Shown here piece by piece: positions 5,912 through 8,447 of a stretch of DNA of 8,447 bases. The first letter of the stretch is position 1. Each line of letters starts with the position of its first letter. The notes under the pieces were generated by a model. That model had not been told where the DNA came from. It did no database searches and saw only the letters and a program-made list of their open reading frames with translations. The position numbers were made by a program, and so were the translations under genes. Source of the DNA: Clostridia bacterium (lineage in GTDB: Bacteria > Bacillota > Clostridia > Lachnospirales > Anaerotignaceae); contig CAAEMG010000042.1 in NCBI GenBank assembly GCA_900757025.1, forward strand, positions 1 through 8,447, given 5' to 3'.

Positions 5912-6020
5912 TGTTGGTGCTTTTGTTTAATAAACCTATTCGCCAAGCCCTAATTTTTCCGAAAAAATTTCAGACACTACCATTTATTTGCTCGTATTAT
6001 ATTATATAGGATTGATGATT

Positions 6021-6581
6021 ATGGACATATCGGATTACGAGCTTGTGCAGTCTGCTCTTTCCGGCGATAATACCTCTTTTGAAACCATCGTTACACGCTA
6101 TAAAAATCTCGTTTATTCCGTTGTTTTGCGTATGGTAGCAGACGCCGAAGACGCCAATGACATTGCACAGGAAGTTTTTATAAAAATATACCGAAATCTT
6201 GACAAGTATTCTCCGGAATTTAAGTTTTCCACATGGGTAATACGTATAGCCACAAATGCTGTCATAGATTTTAGACGCAAAAAGAAACAGGAGTTTGTAT
6301 CTATAGATGAAATGGAAACCGAACTGCCTGATGTTTCTACGCCCGAAAATACATACTTAAAAACCGAAGGAAAACAGGAACTTATGAACGCTATTTCCTC
6401 TCTCGACGATATGTATAAAATGCCTATTATACTTTATCATATAGAAGGCATGAGCTATCAGGAAATATCCTCTGTTCTCGGAGTTTCAATGAGCAAAATA
6501 AAAAACCGTATTTTCCGTGGCAGACGCCTTCTGAAGGATATATTATTAAAGCAAAAAGAGGTTGATAAAAGTGGATTGTAA
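6021..6581 (+). CDS. ECF-type RNA polymerase sigma factor
   Basis: Alternative sigma factor of the extracytoplasmic-function class, which directs RNA polymerase to its own promoter set when released from its anti-sigma factor. The 186-residue protein has only regions 2 and 4, as expected. Region 2 (about 23-90) includes DANDIAQEVFIKIYRNL (44-60) and the -10-contacting FSTWVIRIATNAVIDFRRKKK (69-89). Region 4 (about 119-172) has the helix-turn-helix YQEISSVLGVSMSKIKNRIF (146-165), which reads the -35. The ATG at 6021 is chosen over upstream in-frame TTG (5988) and ATG (6015) because AGGA (6008-6011) lies nine bases before it. The next gene overlaps it by 11 bases and encodes a zinc anti-sigma factor, the standard arrangement. 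I could not find a convincing autoregulatory ECF promoter upstream. The exact subfamily and target genes are unknown. Confidence 0.93.
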   Translation: MDISDYELVQSALSGDNTSFETIVTRYKNLVYSVVLRMVADAEDANDIAQEVFIKIYRNLDKYSPEFKFSTWVIRIATNAVIDFRRKKKQEFVSIDEMETELPDVSTPENTYLKTEGKQELMNAISSLDDMYKMPIILYHIEGMSYQEISSVLGVSMSKIKNRIFRGRRLLKDILLKQKEVDKSGL

Positions 6582-7137
6582 TCATGCACAAAAACTTATG
6601 ATGAAATATATGGACGGCTTACTCAGCAGTGAAGAAGCCGAAAAACTTAATGCACATATACGCATTTGCCCAAACTGCCGCAGTGAGTTTTTTGTTTACG
6701 ATTCCATTATGGAAAATGCCGAAATGATTGCACATGAAAAAATAACCGCACCGGAAGGTTTTGAAAAAGCAGTTATGGCTAAAATACAGGCAGAAAAAGC
6801 ACCGGAATATGTTTTTCAGCCTAAAGATTCGTTGCATAAAATATTTTCATTGGTGTTTATTGCTCTTTTTGCTTTAAGCTGTGTGCTTTTTGCAAACAGA
6901 GATGCAGCCATAGCTTTTATGTATAAAAATAATATACTTACGGGATACCTTGATAAAATAGTTCCTTCCGCAGGCACAGGCAATTTCTATATACGCCATA
7001 TGTATGATATTATAAATACCGTTGCGGAAAAGGCCGATTCTTTGCTTTCTTCCATGGGAATTTTTATACTGCTTCTTATTATATTTTTCGGATGTGTGCA
7101 GGCAGCTATATATATGCGTAAACACAAACACAGATAA
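6571..7137 (+). CDS. Membrane anti-sigma factor with zinc-finger (zf-HC2/ZAS) domain
   Basis: Probable inhibitor of the adjacent ECF sigma factor, holding it at the membrane until a signal arrives. The 188-residue protein starts with a cytoplasmic ZAS domain: C3, then H29-x3-C33-x2-C36 in AHIRICPNC, the zinc-binding pattern of zf-HC2 anti-sigmas. A linker (about 40-88) leads to one membrane helix (about 91-108), a roughly 50-residue segment probably outside the cell, and a second helix (about 163-182) with a basic tail RKHKHR. I chose GTG at 6571, with GAGG (6558-6561) nine bases upstream. A TTG at 6562 would add three residues. The start overlaps the sigma gene by 11 bases, implying coupled translation and balanced amounts. 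Two helices instead of the common single one put both termini in the cytoplasm. The signal sensed is unknown. Confidence 0.87.
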   Translation: MDCNHAQKLMMKYMDGLLSSEEAEKLNAHIRICPNCRSEFFVYDSIMENAEMIAHEKITAPEGFEKAVMAKIQAEKAPEYVFQPKDSLHKIFSLVFIALFALSCVLFANRDAAIAFMYKNNILTGYLDKIVPSAGTGNFYIRHMYDIINTVAEKADSLLSSMGIFILLLIIFFGCVQAAIYMRKHKHR

Positions 7138-7153
7138 TTCGGAGAGGTTATAA

Positions 7154-7891
7154 ATGAAAAAAAACAATATTATTTTGCACACTGTTTTGGGGCTTTTGGG
7201 TCTGTGGCTTCTTCTTTCCCTCAGACAAACCAATTATCCTCAGGAAGTAACAAGTATCTGCGGTTTTATTTTTGATTATATGACGCAGACAGCAAACAGT
7301 ATTTCCGCTGTAGATGTTCCGCCCGAAAGTTTCCATAATTTTATATTTGGCATACGTTTTATGCTTGCCCTTTTGCTTATGGCTTTTGGAATATTATCCG
7401 CAACGCTTTTTAAATATAAAACAGCCGATTTTTCTGCGGGAATATACCTTAATATATGCTCTGTCATAAAAATAGGGCTTTCTTTTGTACTTTTAAACGC
7501 TATACTTGTGGTTATGTTTTTAAGTTCCGTTATAGGAACAGCCGCTGCATTTTTAATAATTCTTTCTGTAATTATAACAAGCATACTTGGGCTTATTCCT
7601 TTTTCCGTTGCCCTTGGAAGTTATCTTCAGAAGCTTTATAACGGAAACAGCCGAAATATATTTTCAAACTTTATAATAGGCTTTCTTTTTGTAAGCGTAT
7701 GCTGCAATATATACGGCTTTTCAGGGCCAATGATGTTTTTCGTTTTTCCTGTTATAGGAACCGGTTCTTTTCTGTTTTCCGCCCATAATATGCTTATTAA
7801 CAGACATTTTGACATATCTTTGGCAGGAATTATTCAAGAAGGCTTTGACAGAAACTCAATTAGGAATATAATAACTAAAGATATAAATTAA
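7154..7891 (+). CDS. Multi-pass membrane protein of unknown function
   Basis: I do not recognise this 245-residue family. It is strongly hydrophobic, with about six predicted membrane helices near residues 6-23, 63-86, 103-127, 130-155, 172-190 and 192-212. The first extracytoplasmic loop is about 40 residues, and a soluble tail of about 30 residues (from about 214) ends RNIITKDIN. A Cys-Cys pair occurs at 183-184. I see no catalytic, nucleotide-binding or transporter signature. The ATG at 7154 has GGAGAGG (7141-7147) six bases upstream. It begins 16 bases after the anti-sigma gene, so it is surely in the same transcript. By position it may be a sensor or co-regulator of the anti-sigma factor, or an effector of the regulon. 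That is inference from context only. Confidence 0.85.
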   Translation: MKKNNIILHTVLGLLGLWLLLSLRQTNYPQEVTSICGFIFDYMTQTANSISAVDVPPESFHNFIFGIRFMLALLLMAFGILSATLFKYKTADFSAGIYLNICSVIKIGLSFVLLNAILVVMFLSSVIGTAAAFLIILSVIITSILGLIPFSVALGSYLQKLYNGNSRNIFSNFIIGFLFVSVCCNIYGFSGPMMFFVFPVIGTGSFLFSAHNMLINRHFDISLAGIIQEGFDRNSIRNIITKDIN

Positions 7892-7915
7892 TTGGTATTG
7901 CTTTTGGAGGAAAAA

Positions 7916-8447
7916 ATGACTGAAAATAATAAAGATGTTTATATACTTGCCATAGAAAGCTCCTGTGACGAAACAGCGGCTTCAGTAGTTAAAAACGGAA
8001 GATATATGCTTTCTAATGTTATTTCTTCGCAGATTGACCTGCACACTCTTTACGGCGGTGTTGTTCCGGAAATAGCTTCAAGAAAACACATAGAAAATAT
8101 AGACGGCGTAATTTCAAAGGCTATGGACGACGCCAAAATGAAATTTGAAGATTTAGATGCCGTTGCCGTTACATACGGTCCCGGACTTGTCGGTGCCCTT
8201 TTGGTCGGTCTTGCGGAAGCAAAGGCCCTTGCCTATGCAATTAAAAAGCCTCTTATTGGCGTTCATCATATAGAAGGTCATATTTGTGCCAACTATATAC
8301 AAGACCCTTCTTTTGAACCGCCTTATATTGCCCTTGTTGTTTCCGGCGGACATTCACATCTGCTTTATGTAAAAGATTACGGAGAATATGAAATTTTGGG
8401 CAGAACAAGAGATGATGCGGCAGGCGAAGCATATGACAAAGTTGCAA
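7916..8447 (+). CDS. tsaD: TsaD, tRNA N6-threonylcarbamoyladenosine transferase (partial, 5' part)
   Basis: Catalytic subunit of the TsaBDE complex, which transfers threonylcarbamoyl to A37 of tRNAs that read ANN codons. It was formerly called Gcp or O-sialoglycoprotein endopeptidase. The window holds 177 of roughly 340 residues with no stop. I translated the motifs directly: ESSCDET (14-20), VVPEIASRKH (51-60), TYGPGLVGALLVG (about 85-97), HHIEGHI (about 117-123, the metal-binding histidines), VSGGHSHL (about 141-148) and GRTRDDAAGEAYDKVA at the edge. The ATG at 7916 has GGAGG (7906-7910) five bases upstream. It follows the unknown membrane protein by only 24 bases on the same strand, so it is probably co-transcribed with the sigma-factor module. 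t6A is not made on any of the three tRNAs encoded here, since none reads an ANN codon. Confidence 0.96.
   Translation, partial: MTENNKDVYILAIESSCDETAASVVKNGRYMLSNVISSQIDLHTLYGGVVPEIASRKHIENIDGVISKAMDDAKMKFEDLDAVAVTYGPGLVGALLVGLAEAKALAYAIKKPLIGVHHIEGHICANYIQDPSFEPPYIALVVSGGHSHLLYVKDYGEYEILGRTRDDAAGEAYDKVA

Larger units (their letters stand above)
5648..5946. repeat. Composite intergenic repeat bounded by 10-bp inverted ends
   Basis: TTGGCGAATA (5648-5657) and TATTCGCCAA (5937-5946) are a perfect 10-bp inverted pair enclosing about 300 bases without an ORF. The left part contains the short inverted motif GGCAAAGCC (5721-5729), and the right part contains the MITE-like element at 5757-5911. The block fills nearly all of the space between rnz and the sigma factor gene. 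No transposase is present, so it could only move in trans. No intrinsic terminator for rnz is visible elsewhere, so folding of the block could serve that role. Its copy number in the genome cannot be seen from here. Confidence 0.55.

Noticed and set aside
5969..6003. Possible promoter for the sigma gene (TTCAGA ... TATTAT, or an ECF-type CGTA at 5993).
   Set aside because: The spacer would be 20 bases for a sigma-A promoter, and no AAC-type -35 lies about 16 bases before CGTA. The region is AT-rich enough to give such boxes by chance.
5988..6020. TTG start giving 11 extra residues on the sigma factor.
   Set aside because: No ribosome binding site precedes it, and the AGGA at 6008-6011 is correctly placed for the ATG at 6021.
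1..8447. Search for CRISPR arrays, phage genes, transposases, toxin-antitoxin pairs or defence systems.
   Set aside because: None is visible. All sizeable genes are ATPase, tRNA-processing or sigma-factor related, and the only mobile-like signal is the non-coding repeat at 5648-5946.

Overview
The window looks like a chromosomal segment of a low-GC, anaerobic Gram-positive bacterium, most likely a member of the Clostridia. The pointers are an AT-rich base composition with frequent ATA codons, strong GGAGG-type ribosome binding sites, a bacterial V-type (A/V) ATPase operon, a tRNA-Leu with an AAG anticodon, and an ECF sigma/zinc anti-sigma pair. I cannot name the species from sequence alone. 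Most of the content is recognisable core or near-core biology. The least explained parts are a composite repeat and one membrane protein.

Positions 1-3461 are transcribed leftwards and hold the 5' part of a V-type ATPase operon in the order ntpF (G/H stalk subunit), ntpI (membrane stator subunit), ntpK (proteolipid rotor) and ntpE (stalk subunit, cut by the window edge). This matches the start of the Enterococcus hirae Na+-ATPase ntp operon as I remember it. The proteolipid keeps the residues that bind Na+ in that enzyme, so the complex is probably Na+-coupled. Positions 3462-4350 are an extremely AT-rich spacer without coding potential. It carries a good leftward promoter about 300 bases before ntpF.

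From 4303 everything reads rightwards. A consensus promoter drives three tRNA genes, Leu(AAG), Gly(GCC) and Gln(CTG), ended by a textbook intrinsic terminator. Next comes rnz, encoding ribonuclease Z, the enzyme that trims the 3' ends of tRNA precursors lacking an encoded CCA. Two of the three adjacent tRNAs are of that kind. Positions 5640-6020 hold no gene but carry a composite inverted repeat of about 300 bases, with a MITE-like 155-base element nested inside it and a further small hairpin inside that.

Positions 6021-8447 look like one transcription unit: an ECF sigma factor, its overlapping zinc-finger membrane anti-sigma factor, a six-helix membrane protein that I do not recognise, and, 24 bases later, tsaD (tRNA t6A modification), cut by the right edge. 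Because tsaD sits so close behind the sigma module, an essential tRNA modification gene may be partly under envelope-stress control.
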